Of a stretch of 64,000 nt of DNA, positions 44,329 to 53,582 are shown one piece after another (the stretch's first letter is position 1; each line of letters starts with the position of its first letter). Made by a program: the position numbers and the translations under genes. The stretch covers positions 248,001-312,000 of the forward strand of contig NZ_FUWJ01000003.1 of the NCBI RefSeq assembly GCF_900167455.1, read 5' to 3'. The notes beneath the pieces were generated by a model, which was not told the origin of the DNA, did not search any database, and saw only the letters and a list, made by a program, of their open reading frames with translations. Origin of the DNA: Enhydrobacter aerosaccus (GTDB lineage: Bacteria; Pseudomonadota; Alphaproteobacteria; Reyranellales; Reyranellaceae).

Positions 44329-45054
44329 GTGGGCAACAACTACGATATCATTCTGATTGCATTGGTGGCGGTGTTCCTGATCCTGCGCCTGCGCGCGGTA
44401 TTGGGAAAACGGACAGGCAACGAACGGCCGCCGGCACGCGATCCATTCACGCCGCCGGCACCTCCGCCGGCGCCATCCAGCAAGACACCGCGCATCGGAG
44501 ATGCGCCGATCGGCAACGACAACGTGGTGCCGATGCCGGGCACGTTGCGGCCGTCGAACGCCACGAGCGGGCCCGGCGGCATCCGCGCCACGGTTCTGCC
44601 GAGCGCCTCGGCGGGAGTCGCGGCGATCCGCACGGCCGATTCACAGTTCGACCCGACGATGTTCGTACAAGGCGCGCGCGCGGCATTCACGACCATCGTC
44701 GAAGCTTTCGCCAAGGGTGATACGCCGGCGCTGCGCCCATTGCTCGATCCACCGACATTCGCCAGCTTCGAGGGAGCCATTCGCGGGCGCAACGAGCGCC
44801 GCGAGAAAGCGGAGACGACATTGATTGGCTTCGAGGCCTCCGATATCTCGTCTGCCGAACTGCAGGGATCCCAGGCTCTGGTGACGGTTCGCTTCGTCAC
44901 TGAACAAATCAATGTCGTCCGTAATGCCGAAGGTCAGATCGCCGACGGCAATCCGAACGAGGTCCAAAAGGTCGTCGACCTGTGGACGTTCCGCCGCGAT
45001 ACCAAGTCGAGCGATCCCAACTGGGTTTTGATCAAGACCGAGAGCGAAGGCTAG
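44329..45054 (+). CDS. Tim44-like domain membrane-anchored protein
   Basis: A 241-residue protein with an N-terminal membrane anchor (NNYDIILIALVAVFLILRL), a Pro-rich linker (about residues 40-100), then a Tim44-like domain (FTTIVEAFAKGDTPALRPLL to VVDLWTFRRD). The GTG start at 44329 directly precedes the anchor and has a GGCGGAG element upstream. In alphaproteobacteria this gene (TimA) is regularly next to mltA, as here (16 bp gap). Confidence 0.9.
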   Translation: MGNNYDIILIALVAVFLILRLRAVLGKRTGNERPPARDPFTPPAPPPAPSSKTPRIGDAPIGNDNVVPMPGTLRPSNATSGPGGIRATVLPSASAGVAAIRTADSQFDPTMFVQGARAAFTTIVEAFAKGDTPALRPLLDPPTFASFEGAIRGRNERREKAETTLIGFEASDISSAELQGSQALVTVRFVTEQINVVRNAEGQIADGNPNEVQKVVDLWTFRRDTKSSDPNWVLIKTESEG

Positions 45055-45070
45055 GGGAGGCAGTTACCGC

Positions 45071-46174
45071 ATGCGCTGGAGCGTTCTGTCCGGCGGCGCA
45101 GCCTTGCTGGCCGTCGCCGGTCTTCTGTCTGCATGCGCTGGCGGCCTGGGAGGAGCGACCACGCCCAAGGTCGCGATGGCGCCCATCTCCTTCAATGAAA
45201 TTCCGGGTTGGTCCGACGACAAGCACGCCGAGGCTTTGGCTGCCTTCAAGAATTCCTGTCCCAAGCTCACGACGTCGGGCGATACGCGGATCGTCACGGA
45301 CGGCGGCGAAAAGGTCATCACGCAGGGAGAGTGGGGGCAGATCTGCGGGCAGGCGAACACGGTCAAAACCGGCGATGAACGCGGCGCCCGGCGCTTCTTC
45401 GAAGACAATTTCCGCCCGCTCGTCGTGCAGACGACAGGCAGCTTCACCGGTTATTTCGAGCCCGAGCTGCGCGGCAGCCGCGCGCCGTCTCGTCTGTTCA
45501 CCGTGCCGGTTTATCGACGCCCGCCGGATCTGACCGACCAGCCGTATTACACCCGCGCGGAAATCGAGCAGGGCGCACTGAAAGGCAAAGGCCTGGAGAT
45601 CGTCTGGGTGCAGGATCCTGTCGCCCTTTACGAGGTACAGGTGCAAGGCTCGGGACGCGTCCATCTCGCCGAAGGCGGAACGCTGAGTCTGGGCTTCGAC
45701 GGCTCGAACAACCGCCCCTACACGGCCCTCAGCACGGTCCTTTCCGATATGGGCGTGATGAAGCGGGAAAATGCCACCTGGCCAGCCATTCGCGATTGGC
45801 TGAAGCGGCATCCGCAGCAGGGGCGCGACGTGATGCGCAAGAACGAGCGCTACATCTTCTTCAAGGATACGCGGCTGACGTCGGCCAGCGGATCGGAGGG
45901 CGTGACGTTGACGGCCCAGCGCAGCCTTGCCGTCGATACCACCTTCACGCCTTACGGCACGCCGATCTGGATCGATACGGCTCGGCCCGTGGCGGGCAAG
46001 GCTGGTGCCACGGAGCCCTATCGGAGGCTGATGATCGCGCAGGATAGCGGCACGGCCATCAAGGGCCCGGCGCGGGGCGACGTCTTCTTCGGCTCGACAC
46101 CTCAGGCGGCGGACTGGGCCGGACGCATGGTCAGCAACGGCAAGGCCATCGTCCTGATACCAAACAAGGGCTGA
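45071..46174 (+). CDS. mltA: Membrane-bound lytic murein transglycosylase A
   Basis: A 367-residue lipoprotein. The signal ends LLSAC, giving lipidation on Cys22. The MltA domain includes GYFEPELRGSR, VQDPVALYEVQVQGSGRVHLAEGG and the 3D domain with the catalytic Asp in LMIAQDSGTAIKGPARGDVFFG. It cleaves peptidoglycan with formation of 1,6-anhydro ends. The length is normal. It is convergent with mntH after 17 bp; the Smr-domain gene often found after mltA in this class is absent. Confidence 0.95.
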   Translation: MRWSVLSGGAALLAVAGLLSACAGGLGGATTPKVAMAPISFNEIPGWSDDKHAEALAAFKNSCPKLTTSGDTRIVTDGGEKVITQGEWGQICGQANTVKTGDERGARRFFEDNFRPLVVQTTGSFTGYFEPELRGSRAPSRLFTVPVYRRPPDLTDQPYYTRAEIEQGALKGKGLEIVWVQDPVALYEVQVQGSGRVHLAEGGTLSLGFDGSNNRPYTALSTVLSDMGVMKRENATWPAIRDWLKRHPQQGRDVMRKNERYIFFKDTRLTSASGSEGVTLTAQRSLAVDTTFTPYGTPIWIDTARPVAGKAGATEPYRRLMIAQDSGTAIKGPARGDVFFGSTPQAADWAGRMVSNGKAIVLIPNKG

Positions 46175-46191
46175 CGGACCGTCGCGCCCCC

Positions 46192-47571
46192 TCAGGTAAA
46201 GATCCTGGCCACAAGCCAGATATTCGCTGCGGTGATAACGCCAAAGACAATCCAGCCGCCCAGCGTCAACCAGAGCGGACTCGCGAAGCGGCCCATGATC
46301 CCGCGATCGGCGGTAAAGCGCAGAAGCGGAAAAATGGCGAACGGGAGCTGGGCCGACAGCACGACCTGCGAGACGACGAGCAGTTGGCCGACGGCGTCGT
46401 CGCCAAGAATCAGGATTCCGGCGAGGGCGGGAACAAGCGCGAGACCGCGCGTGATCAGGCGCCGTTGCCAGCATGGTATCCAGACATTCAGGAAACCCTC
46501 GAGAACCACCTGACCGGCAACCGTGCCGGTGAAAGTTGCGCTTTGGCCGGAAGCGAGAAGAGCGATACCGAACAAAGGCGCTGCAATGGCCGCTCCGGTG
46601 ATCGGCTCGAGCAGGCGGTAGGCGTCCTGGATGTCCGTCACGCCGGTGTGGCCTGCGGCGTGGAACGTCGATGCGGCCACGATCAGAATGGCGGCGTTCA
46701 CAAGCGCAGCCATCAGCAAAGCGCCCACGATGTCGATCGTCTCGTAACGGAGAGCGTCCCGCTTTCCGGCAACGTCAGGACGCACCAGGCGGGTCTGCAC
46801 GATCGACGAGTGCAAATATAGATTATGCGGCATCACCGTCGCGCCCAGGATGCCCACTGCGAGGTAGAGAGCGCCGGGCTCCTGGAGCAAGGCAAAGGAA
46901 GGAACAAGGCCTGAGGCGATCTCCTGTCCATTGGGCCGGCTGATCGCCAGTTCCAACGCGAAGCAAATGCCGATCGTGACGACCAGGCCCAGGATGATGG
47001 CCTCGATCTGGCGAAACCCCTGTCCTTTCAGGCCAAGGACCACGACCGTATCGAGGATGGTCGCCAGGATGCCCAGCCAGAGCGGCAGGCCGAACAGAAG
47101 CTTGATCGCCAGGGCGCTGCCGAGGACTTCAGCGACGTCCGTCGCGATAATCGCGAGCTCGGCCAGCAGCCATAGAAAGCGCGCCGCGGCCGGGCTGTAA
47201 CGCTCTCTCACCATCTGGGCGAGATCACGGCCTGCGGCGATGCCCAGTCGCATGCTCAGGATCTGCAAAAGGATGGCGGCAAGGCTCGTCAGGACGACAA
47301 CGAACAACAGGCCATATCCGTAGCGTGAGCCTGCCTCGATGTCCGTGGCCCAGTTCCCGGGATCCATATAGCCCACGGAAACGAGAAGGCCGGGACCGGC
47401 GAAACGCAGCAGTTTCTGGAGGACCGGCAGACCAAGCGGCACCACGATCGTGCCACGCACTTCGGGAGGGCAGAATGGAGCTGTGGCCGAACGAGGCAGG
47501 GACAAGCGCAGCGCGCTGACCCCCGCGGCCGCGCGAGACCACAATGATGGCTTGTCCGCTGAAGCTCGCAT
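46192..47571 (-). CDS. mntH: Nramp-family divalent metal transporter
   Basis: A 459-residue protein with eleven hydrophobic segments. The metal-site motifs are intact: GYMDPGNWATDIEAGSRYG in helix 1 and GATVMPHNLYLHSSIVQTR in helix 6. It imports Mn(II) or Fe(II) with protons. It has an N-terminal extension of about 50 residues rich in Ser/Arg/Pro, so the true start may be further in. The gene is divergent from lutA across 146 bp that hold an Irr-box-like palindrome. Confidence 0.93.
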   Translation of the reverse strand: MRASADKPSLWSRAAAGVSALRLSLPRSATAPFCPPEVRGTIVVPLGLPVLQKLLRFAGPGLLVSVGYMDPGNWATDIEAGSRYGYGLLFVVVLTSLAAILLQILSMRLGIAAGRDLAQMVRERYSPAAARFLWLLAELAIIATDVAEVLGSALAIKLLFGLPLWLGILATILDTVVVLGLKGQGFRQIEAIILGLVVTIGICFALELAISRPNGQEIASGLVPSFALLQEPGALYLAVGILGATVMPHNLYLHSSIVQTRLVRPDVAGKRDALRYETIDIVGALLMAALVNAAILIVAASTFHAAGHTGVTDIQDAYRLLEPITGAAIAAPLFGIALLASGQSATFTGTVAGQVVLEGFLNVWIPCWQRRLITRGLALVPALAGILILGDDAVGQLLVVSQVVLSAQLPFAIFPLLRFTADRGIMGRFASPLWLTLGGWIVFGVITAANIWLVARIFT

Positions 47572-47691
47572 GACCGTGTCAGATCACGGACGCAGTCCGT
47601 CGACCCGGCGGGCCGGCAGGTGTGCCATCTTCGTTGGTCAGGACAGACTTCTCGGACATCGGGTCGCTCCGGATCGAGTATGGTATATTAT

Positions 47692-47708
47692 ATTAGAATT
47701 ATTCTAAA
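47692..47708. promoter_or_regulatory. Irr-box/ICE-like operator between mntH and lutABC
   Basis: ATTAGAATTATTCTAAA contains the perfect 15-bp palindrome TTAGAAT-T-ATTCTAA and differs at one end position from the TTTAGAANNNTTCTAAA-type iron control element bound by Irr in alphaproteobacteria. It sits in the only AT-rich patch of the gap, over TATATTATAT, which could be a -10 element for the lut genes, and 10 bp before the lutA TTG. Irr control is inferred from the motif. Confidence 0.65.
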
Positions 47709-47717
47709 CAAGGCCCG

Positions 47718-48563
47718 TTGCGTACCATTTTGGCCGCTGCCATGGTGACCAGCGTGTCCGCCCTGTCCTCCGAGCGATCCGCTCCCCCGCGCCGCGTGGC
47801 GCTGTTCGTGACCTGTCTGGTCGATTTGTTCAGGCCGGCTGTGGCCTTCGCCGCCGTGAAGCTTCTCGAAGAGGCCGGCTGCACCGTGGAAGTGCCGCCG
47901 CTGCAAGTCTGTTGCGGTCAGCCGGCCTATAATTCGGGCGACCGCGCCACGACACGCGCCATCGCCCAACAGGTGATCGAAACGTTCGAAGGCTTCGAAG
48001 CCGTGGTCGTTCCGTCGGGCTCGTGCGGCGGGATGTTGTCGCACCATTACCCGACCTTGTTCGAGGACGACGCGGTCATGAAGGCGAAGGCGGAAAGCCT
48101 CGCCGGCCGCAGCTACGAGCTCATGTCGTTCCTGGTCGATGTGCTCGGAGTGCGCACGGTCTCGGCCCACTACGACGGTGCGGTGACCTATCACGATTCA
48201 TGCTCCGGCCTGCGTGAACTGGGAGTGAAGGGCCAGCCCCGGCAACTTCTCGCGTCGGTTCAGGGGCTGCGCCTACGCGAGATGAAGACACCGGAGGTTT
48301 GCTGTGGGTTTGGCGGCACCTTCTGCGTGAAATATCCGGAGATCTCCAACGCCATGGTGAGCGAAAAGGCGGCGGATATCGCGGCCACGGGGGCCGATAC
48401 CGTTCTCGCCGGCGATCTTGGTTGCTTGATGAACATGGCCGGCAAGCTGCAGCGGGAAGGCAGCCCGATCCAGGTTCGGCATGTTGCCGAGGTCTTGGCC
48501 GACATGGGCGATATCGCACCGATCGGCGAAGCGGAGCGCGGCAGGCCGGAGGGCAAACGCTGA
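47718..48563 (+). CDS. lutA: LutA/YkgE-type lactate oxidation subunit (CCG domain)
   Basis: A 281-residue protein with two cysteine-rich CCG domains: VCCGQPAYNSGD and VCCGFGGTFCVKYPEIS, each preceded by the conserved SGSCGGML or YHDSCSGLRELG segment. It is a subunit of the LutABC L-lactate dehydrogenase that carries Fe-S clusters. The start is uncertain: TTG at 47718 has a weak AAGG upstream, and ATG at 47742 is an alternative. It shares one base with the lutB start. Confidence 0.92.
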   Translation: MRTILAAAMVTSVSALSSERSAPPRRVALFVTCLVDLFRPAVAFAAVKLLEEAGCTVEVPPLQVCCGQPAYNSGDRATTRAIAQQVIETFEGFEAVVVPSGSCGGMLSHHYPTLFEDDAVMKAKAESLAGRSYELMSFLVDVLGVRTVSAHYDGAVTYHDSCSGLRELGVKGQPRQLLASVQGLRLREMKTPEVCCGFGGTFCVKYPEISNAMVSEKAADIAATGADTVLAGDLGCLMNMAGKLQREGSPIQVRHVAEVLADMGDIAPIGEAERGRPEGKR

Positions 48564-49996
48564 TGCAGTCGACCGCCCACGATTTCAAGGAGAATGTCGG
48601 CACCGCTCTTGCCGATCCCAATCTCCAGGATTCACTTGCCAAGCTGAAGGTCGGATTCTCCGAACGACGACGCCAGGCAGCCGAGCGTCTGCCCGAATTC
48701 GAAGCGTTGCGCGATCGCGCTCGGGACATCAAGAATCATGCGCTCGCCAATCTCGATTTCTACCTTGAGGAATTCGAGCGCAAAGTAACGGCGCTGGGCG
48801 GCCACGTTCATTGGGCGCCGACGGCCGCCGATGCACGCCAGATCATCGGCGATCTTTGCAAGAGCGCCGGCGCCCGCACGGTCGCCAAGTCGAAATCGAT
48901 GGTCGCGGAAGAGATCGCGCTCAACGAACACCTGGAGGGTTTGGGGATCGCGCCGATCGAGACCGATCTTGGCGAGTACATCATCCAACTTCGCCACGAG
49001 CCGCCGAGCCATATCATTGCGCCCGCGGTTCATTTGACGAAGGACCAGGTCGCCGACACGTTCCTCGAACATCACGCGCCGCTCGGCTTCACCAAGCGAC
49101 TGACCGAGCGCAACGATCTGGTCGCCGAGGCGCGCTACGTTCTGCGCCAGAAATTCCTCGAGGCCGATGTCGGTTTGACGGGCGCCAACTTCCTTGTGGC
49201 CGAGACGGGATCGTCGATGCTTGTCACCAACGAGGGCAACGCCGATCTTTCGAACACGCTGCCCAGGATGCACATCGTCCTCGCCAGCATCGAGAAGGTG
49301 ATTCCCACGCTGGAAGACGCGGCCGTTCTGTTGCGTGTATTGGCGCGCTCGGCGACGGGTCAGGAGTCATCCGCTTATACGACCCTCAATACCGGCCCCA
49401 GGCGCGACAGCGATCTGGACGGACCGTCTCAGTATCATGTGGTCTTGCTCGACAATGGGCGTTCGTCCGTTCTCGGCACCGAGATGCAGGACATGCTGCG
49501 CTGTATCCGCTGCGGGGCCTGCATGAACCATTGCCCGGTCTACGGTGCCATTGGGGGTCATGCCTATGGCTGGGTCTATCCGGGGCCGATCGGCGCCGTG
49601 CTGACGCCGCAATTGATCGGCGTCGACGAGGCGGGCGACCTGCCCAATGCATCGACCTTCTGCGGTCGATGCGAGAGCGTGTGCCCCGTACGCATTCCCC
49701 TGCCCGGCCTGATGCGGCACTGGCGCGAACGCGAATTCGAGCGGCATCTGACGCCGCGAGCGGTCCGTCAGGGACTGGCGCTCTGGTCCTTCCTGGCGCG
49801 GCGACCCAAGCTCTATCGCCGCGTGACGCAGGTGGCCAATAGGATGTTGGCGCTGTTCGGCCGGGCCGATGGTCGTTATCGGAAGCTGCCCCTCGCCGGC
49901 GGTTGGACACAATTCCGCGACTTCCCGGCACCGCCGGCGGGCGGCACCTTCCATGCCCAGTGGGCACGCCATGGCGGCGCGCGCGTCAGACCATGA
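48563..49996 (+). CDS. lutB: LutB iron-sulfur lactate oxidation subunit
   Basis: A 477-residue protein. It has an N-terminal LUD domain (TVAKSKSMVAEEIALNEHLE, GLTGANFLVAETGS) and two [4Fe-4S] motifs: CIRCGACMNHCPVYG and CGRCESVCPVRIPLP. The C-terminal part follows the LutB pattern (WREREFERHLTPR). With LutA and LutC it oxidises L-lactate to pyruvate. ATGA overlap with lutC. Confidence 0.95.
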   Translation: MQSTAHDFKENVGTALADPNLQDSLAKLKVGFSERRRQAAERLPEFEALRDRARDIKNHALANLDFYLEEFERKVTALGGHVHWAPTAADARQIIGDLCKSAGARTVAKSKSMVAEEIALNEHLEGLGIAPIETDLGEYIIQLRHEPPSHIIAPAVHLTKDQVADTFLEHHAPLGFTKRLTERNDLVAEARYVLRQKFLEADVGLTGANFLVAETGSSMLVTNEGNADLSNTLPRMHIVLASIEKVIPTLEDAAVLLRVLARSATGQESSAYTTLNTGPRRDSDLDGPSQYHVVLLDNGRSSVLGTEMQDMLRCIRCGACMNHCPVYGAIGGHAYGWVYPGPIGAVLTPQLIGVDEAGDLPNASTFCGRCESVCPVRIPLPGLMRHWREREFERHLTPRAVRQGLALWSFLARRPKLYRRVTQVANRMLALFGRADGRYRKLPLAGGWTQFRDFPAPPAGGTFHAQWARHGGARVRP

Positions 49997-50679
49997 GCGA
50001 CACGACGAACAGCGCCCGGGCGCAGATCCTCAATGGCATCCGCCGGTCACTCCGGCGTGGCGAACTCGGCGGGCAGCAACGCCAGGCTGTAGAGCAGCGC
50101 CTGGCAACGCCGGAGCGCGGACCCATCGTAGCGCGGGCGCAGCTTCCCCAGGCCGAGAAGGTCGCGCTGTTCTGCCAATGGGCTGAGGTGAACAACGCGA
50201 CTGTGGCGCGCGTCGAACCGCGCGACGTGCCAGCCGAGGTAGCCTCCTATCTCGCCCGCAACAACCTTCCCGCCGAGGCGGCGGTGGCGCCCTCGCCCCT
50301 TCTCGGGGGGTACGACTGGGAAAGTCAGAAATTGCTGGTGCTCCGCAGAGGGCGTGCCGAAGGGTCAGACCAAGTTTCCATTACCGGCGCTTTCGCCGGC
50401 ATTGCCGAAACCGGCACGCTGGTGATGGCGTCGGGACCGGACCATCCCGTGTCGCTCAATCTGCTACCGGACACGCATATCGTCGTATTGCGCGAAAGCG
50501 ATGTCGTCAGCGGCTACGAAGAAGTCTGGGCTAAGCTGCGTGATCGATATGGCAAGAACAACATGCCGCGCACTGTGAACACGATCACCGGGCCATCGCG
50601 CACTGGCGATATCGAGCAGGCGATGGAACTCGGCGCCCACGGTCCGCGACGACTCCATATCCTGGTGGTGCGCGATTGA
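49993..50679 (+). CDS. lutC: LutC lactate oxidation subunit (LUD domain)
   Basis: A 228-residue LUD-domain protein. It has the late family motif VSITGAFAGIAETGTLVMASGPDHPVSLNLLPDTH in several parts, then RTVNTITGPSRTGDIEQAMELGAHGP, which is near invariant in LutC. It completes the lutABC operon and overlaps the next methyltransferase gene by TTGA. Confidence 0.94.
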   Translation: MSDTTNSARAQILNGIRRSLRRGELGGQQRQAVEQRLATPERGPIVARAQLPQAEKVALFCQWAEVNNATVARVEPRDVPAEVASYLARNNLPAEAAVAPSPLLGGYDWESQKLLVLRRGRAEGSDQVSITGAFAGIAETGTLVMASGPDHPVSLNLLPDTHIVVLRESDVVSGYEEVWAKLRDRYGKNNMPRTVNTITGPSRTGDIEQAMELGAHGPRRLHILVVRD

Positions 50680-51500
50680 AGGCGCCGGCCGATGCCGCTC
50701 CTTCCGATCGGTCCGCCGACCATCGGGGCGAGTTGCATGTGGTCGGAACAAGCGTGGCACGCGAGGTGGAGCGAGTCCTCGAGCTCCTCGGCCAAGCGGT
50801 TGGACGGGGCGGCCCCCGCGTCCTGCAGATCGGGGCACGCACGTCGGTGTCCGATCGCAACGAGCTCAATTGGCGAGCCCTACTCCATAAGCGGTTCGGC
50901 GATGGGTTGGAGTTCATTGGCGTGGATCTGGTCTCGGGGAGCAATGTCGACCGGATCCTGGATATCTGCAGCACACCGATCGCGCTGCGACGCGTGCTTG
51001 GCGAGCAACCGTTCGACCTCGTGATCTGCTGCCATGTCCTCGAGCATACGCGGGCACCGATACGGGCGGCGCGGAACATCGAATCGATGCTGAAGCCGGG
51101 CGGGCTCGCCTACGTGTCCACGCCGTGGTCGCAGGCGTTTCATGCCGCTCCGGATGACTACTGGCGGTTCTCCGTCCGCGGTCTCGCCTTGATGTTCGAG
51201 CGACTGGAAATCCTGACGGCGTTCTACAGTGGCGGAGATGTCGGACTCGATGTCGCCTATCGCGTCGAACGGAATGGCCACCCGCAGCTGGACGCCCGGG
51301 CCGGCGCGGTCGAGCAGGGCTTGTTCCAGGTCGTCCTCGACCACAAGGACAATCGCGATGTGCTCTCGCGGCAGGCCACGGAGCGCCTGCCCGTGTCGCG
51401 TACCTATCTCCCGACGTTGTTCGTAAACATACTGGGCCGTCGCGGTGGGGCAGGACCGGTCGGCCGACGGCGCAAGGTTACTTCTCCGAAAACCAGATGA
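50676..51500 (+). CDS. Class I SAM-dependent methyltransferase, coupled to lutC
   Basis: A 274-residue protein of the Methyltransf_11-like group. Motif I region is PRVLQIGARTSVSDRNELNW, followed by FIGVDLVSG, DLVICCHVLEHTRAP and MLKPGGLAYVSTPWS. The TTG start overlaps the lutC TGA. Its last 23 bp overlap, on the other strand, the remnant at 51478-51690. It has no known role in lactate use; the substrate may be a lipid, sugar or quinone precursor. Confidence 0.85.
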   Translation: MKAPADAAPSDRSADHRGELHVVGTSVAREVERVLELLGQAVGRGGPRVLQIGARTSVSDRNELNWRALLHKRFGDGLEFIGVDLVSGSNVDRILDICSTPIALRRVLGEQPFDLVICCHVLEHTRAPIRAARNIESMLKPGGLAYVSTPWSQAFHAAPDDYWRFSVRGLALMFERLEILTAFYSGGDVGLDVAYRVERNGHPQLDARAGAVEQGLFQVVLDHKDNRDVLSRQATERLPVSRTYLPTLFVNILGRRGGAGPVGRRRKVTSPKTR

Positions 51501-51690
51501 GGTACTCCGGCCGGCGCCGCGTCAGCAGTTGACCAATTGCGAACAGGGATCCCGACAGGACGCGCGCTAAGGCGAACCGCTGCGGCCATACAGTTCCGAA
51601 GTGAAACCCACATCCAGGCGGCATGATCAGTACGGGCACTCGACTGCGGCAATAGCGGTAGCCGAGAATGAGCTGCTGCCAACTTTCCGG
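51478..51690 (-). pseudogene. C-terminal remnant of an unrecognised protein
   Basis: Read on the minus strand, about 70 codons end in a TAA at 51478-51480 and encode a protein-like tail: ESWQQLILGYRYCRSRVP, then PPGCGFHFGTVWPQRFALAR, SGSLFAIGQLL and RRRPEYLIWFSEK. The composition (aromatic residues, alternating hydrophobics, a natural-looking C-terminus) is unlike an antisense shadow. No start codon with a ribosome binding site precedes it; its reading frame runs back into the porin terminator. It looks like the 3' end of a gene broken by rearrangement, perhaps a methyltransferase or glycan enzyme. Confidence 0.4.
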
Positions 51691-51701
51691 AGAACTATTG
51701 G

Positions 51702-51735
51702 CGCAAAAAGAAAGAGCGGGCTTTCGCCCGCTCTT
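51702..51735 (-). terminator. Intrinsic terminator of the porin gene
   Basis: On the minus strand AAGAGCGGGC-GAAA-GCCCGCTCTT (51712-51735) forms a perfect 10-bp stem with a GAAA tetraloop, followed by TTTCTTTTTG. It lies 28 bp after the porin stop codon. Confidence 0.92.
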
Positions 51736-51762
51736 CCCAATTCGCTTTGATCCAGTCGAAGA

Positions 51763-53160
51763 CTAGAAGCGGAAGTCCATGCCGAGCAGAGCGGCCCACG
51801 ACTGGCCGGCAACCGCGTTCGACGGGCCGCTCAGGGTGTTGAAGATCGCGCCGCCCATCATCTTGATGCCGGGTCCGAGTGCGTAGTTCGCGCCGACTTC
51901 GATCTTGGAAGCCGTCACCGTGCCGAAGCGAGCCGCGCCAGCCGCGGTGTTGTTGCCGAAGTAGACGGAGCTGCTCGCGGCCTGCTGAATGCTGCAGGAG
52001 CTGGTGGTGCCCTGCGCGCAGTTCACGACGGAACCGATACCGTTACCGTTGTTGTTGGTGGAGATGGTGCCACCGACCGAGAACTGCCACGGACCGGTTT
52101 CATACATCATACCAGCCGAGAAGGCGTTGGTATCGTTGTTCTGACCCGTGTAGTAGTTCGCGCCCAGGCCGTTGTTGTCCCAGATGTACGAACCGCCAAC
52201 GGTGAAGCCGTAGGCGCTGAACTGCAGGCCAGCCGCGAACTGCTTCCAGTTCGTCAGGTTGGCACCGTTGATCAGGTTCGCGCCGGTGATCAGACCGGAG
52301 GTCTGCGGCGTGTAGTTGTTGCTGGGGGTGAAGCCGGCATAGGAGTAACCGACGTAGGCCGCAACCGACACGACACCGAACTTGTTCAGGTAGTTGGCGC
52401 CGATGGCGACAGCGTTGAACCAGGAGTTGTCGTTGGTCGGGCAGCCGTTGGCCGTGGTGGCATCGTTGAAGCCGCAGACGCCGGCGGTGTTGGCGCCCGG
52501 TCCCGGCTGCAGACCCCACATGGAGCCCGTACCGATGTTCATCTTCGGCGTGTAGCTGATACCGACCTGCAGGCCGGCGAAGCGCGGGGTGTAGTAGTTG
52601 ATGCGGTTGACGTCCTGATACTGGGCGTCGAGCGTCATCGCCGAGATGTGGAAGGCAGCCGCGTTGTTCGCGTTAGCCGTCGGGTTCGTCCAGCTGAACG
52701 ACGTGTTGTGCTGCACGAAGCCGAAGCCCAGGAGGGCCGACGGCGTGCCGTAGTACATGATGTACGGAGCGTCGTCCTTGCCGCCCAATTCGACACGGCC
52801 CCAGTCGCCGAAGGCGAACAGGTAGGCTTCGTCGATCTGACGGGTGGCGTTGGTCACACCACCGATGGTGGTGGCAGCAGCCGGGTTCCAGGCTTCGAGT
52901 TCGACGCGCAGACCGATCGAGGTGCCGTTGTCCAGCTTGGTCTGGCCGATGAAGTGAATTTCACCTTCCTGAATGAACTGGATGCCGTTGTACTGCACCG
53001 AGGTGCCGTTCAGGGCGTACGTGCCTTCGATCGCGCCAGCGAGCGCGTAAAATTGGTAGTAGCCGCCAACGCCCATCTTGATGGGGTCGGCTGCCATGGC
53101 GGGGGCGGCTACCAGGCCACCGACGGCCAAGGCAGTCGAGCCTAGCAATAGCTTTTTCAT
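51763..53160 (-). CDS. Outer-membrane porin (Gram-negative porin family)
   Basis: A 465-residue protein with a Sec signal (KKLLLGSTALAVGGLVAAPAMA), then an Asn/Gly/Thr-rich beta-barrel sequence. The C-terminus ends in Phe (LLGMDFRF), the outer-membrane assembly signal. The barrel starts KMGVGGYYQFYALA, typical of alphaproteobacterial trimeric porins. One long loop holds a Cys pair (GVCGFND, NGCPTND) and another holds NCAQGTTSSCS. The start is the second of two adjacent ATGs (53160), with GGGAG 4-5 nt upstream. Codon use looks like that of a highly expressed gene. Confidence 0.93.
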   Translation of the reverse strand: MKKLLLGSTALAVGGLVAAPAMAADPIKMGVGGYYQFYALAGAIEGTYALNGTSVQYNGIQFIQEGEIHFIGQTKLDNGTSIGLRVELEAWNPAAATTIGGVTNATRQIDEAYLFAFGDWGRVELGGKDDAPYIMYYGTPSALLGFGFVQHNTSFSWTNPTANANNAAAFHISAMTLDAQYQDVNRINYYTPRFAGLQVGISYTPKMNIGTGSMWGLQPGPGANTAGVCGFNDATTANGCPTNDNSWFNAVAIGANYLNKFGVVSVAAYVGYSYAGFTPSNNYTPQTSGLITGANLINGANLTNWKQFAAGLQFSAYGFTVGGSYIWDNNGLGANYYTGQNNDTNAFSAGMMYETGPWQFSVGGTISTNNNGNGIGSVVNCAQGTTSSCSIQQAASSSVYFGNNTAAGAARFGTVTASKIEVGANYALGPGIKMMGGAIFNTLSGPSNAVAGQSWAALLGMDFRF

Positions 53161-53582
53161 CATTCTCCCTCTCTCATTGATCAGAGACTGGTACATACCC
53201 AAAGGCCTTTGTCTGACCGACGGATTGCGTGCTTCAGCCACGCGTTTTCCCGCCAATGCGACCGCAGCATAGAAACACACGGCGAAAAGCAGGGTCAAGG
53301 AATGGACGCAGTCGCACCAGAATCTCTCCGAACCTGTGGCGTCTTTGTCACAATTTGAACGACGCCGCGCCGCCGCGGAAGCGTACATTAGAAAAGCCCA
53401 CTAGTGCGTTGATAAAACTAATTAAGTTTCCCAAAGGGACTTTTAGCGAACCGGATGCTGTATTGCTTGCAGTCCCGTCGGGCGACGCCTATGGTCCCGC
53501 GCCGCTTTATCGGGCAGGAAGCGCGCTTAATCGGGTAGGGTTCATGCTATATTTCGCGGCAGGAAGCAGCAGGGGCAGCAGG
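53161..53582. promoter_or_regulatory. Divergent control region of the porin and DUF3576 genes
   Basis: A 422-bp gap without a recognisable gene. The part near 53390-53540 is AT-rich against the background. It holds AAACT-AATTA-AGTTT at 53415-53429, a perfect 5-bp inverted repeat, and CCCAAAGGG just after it. A TAATGT on the minus strand near 53390 could be a porin -10 element. No regulator can be named. Confidence 0.4.

Noticed and set aside
51404-51682. A 92-codon minus-strand frame near the porin end
   Set aside because: Out of frame with the more protein-like remnant at 51478-51690 and antisense to the methyltransferase end.
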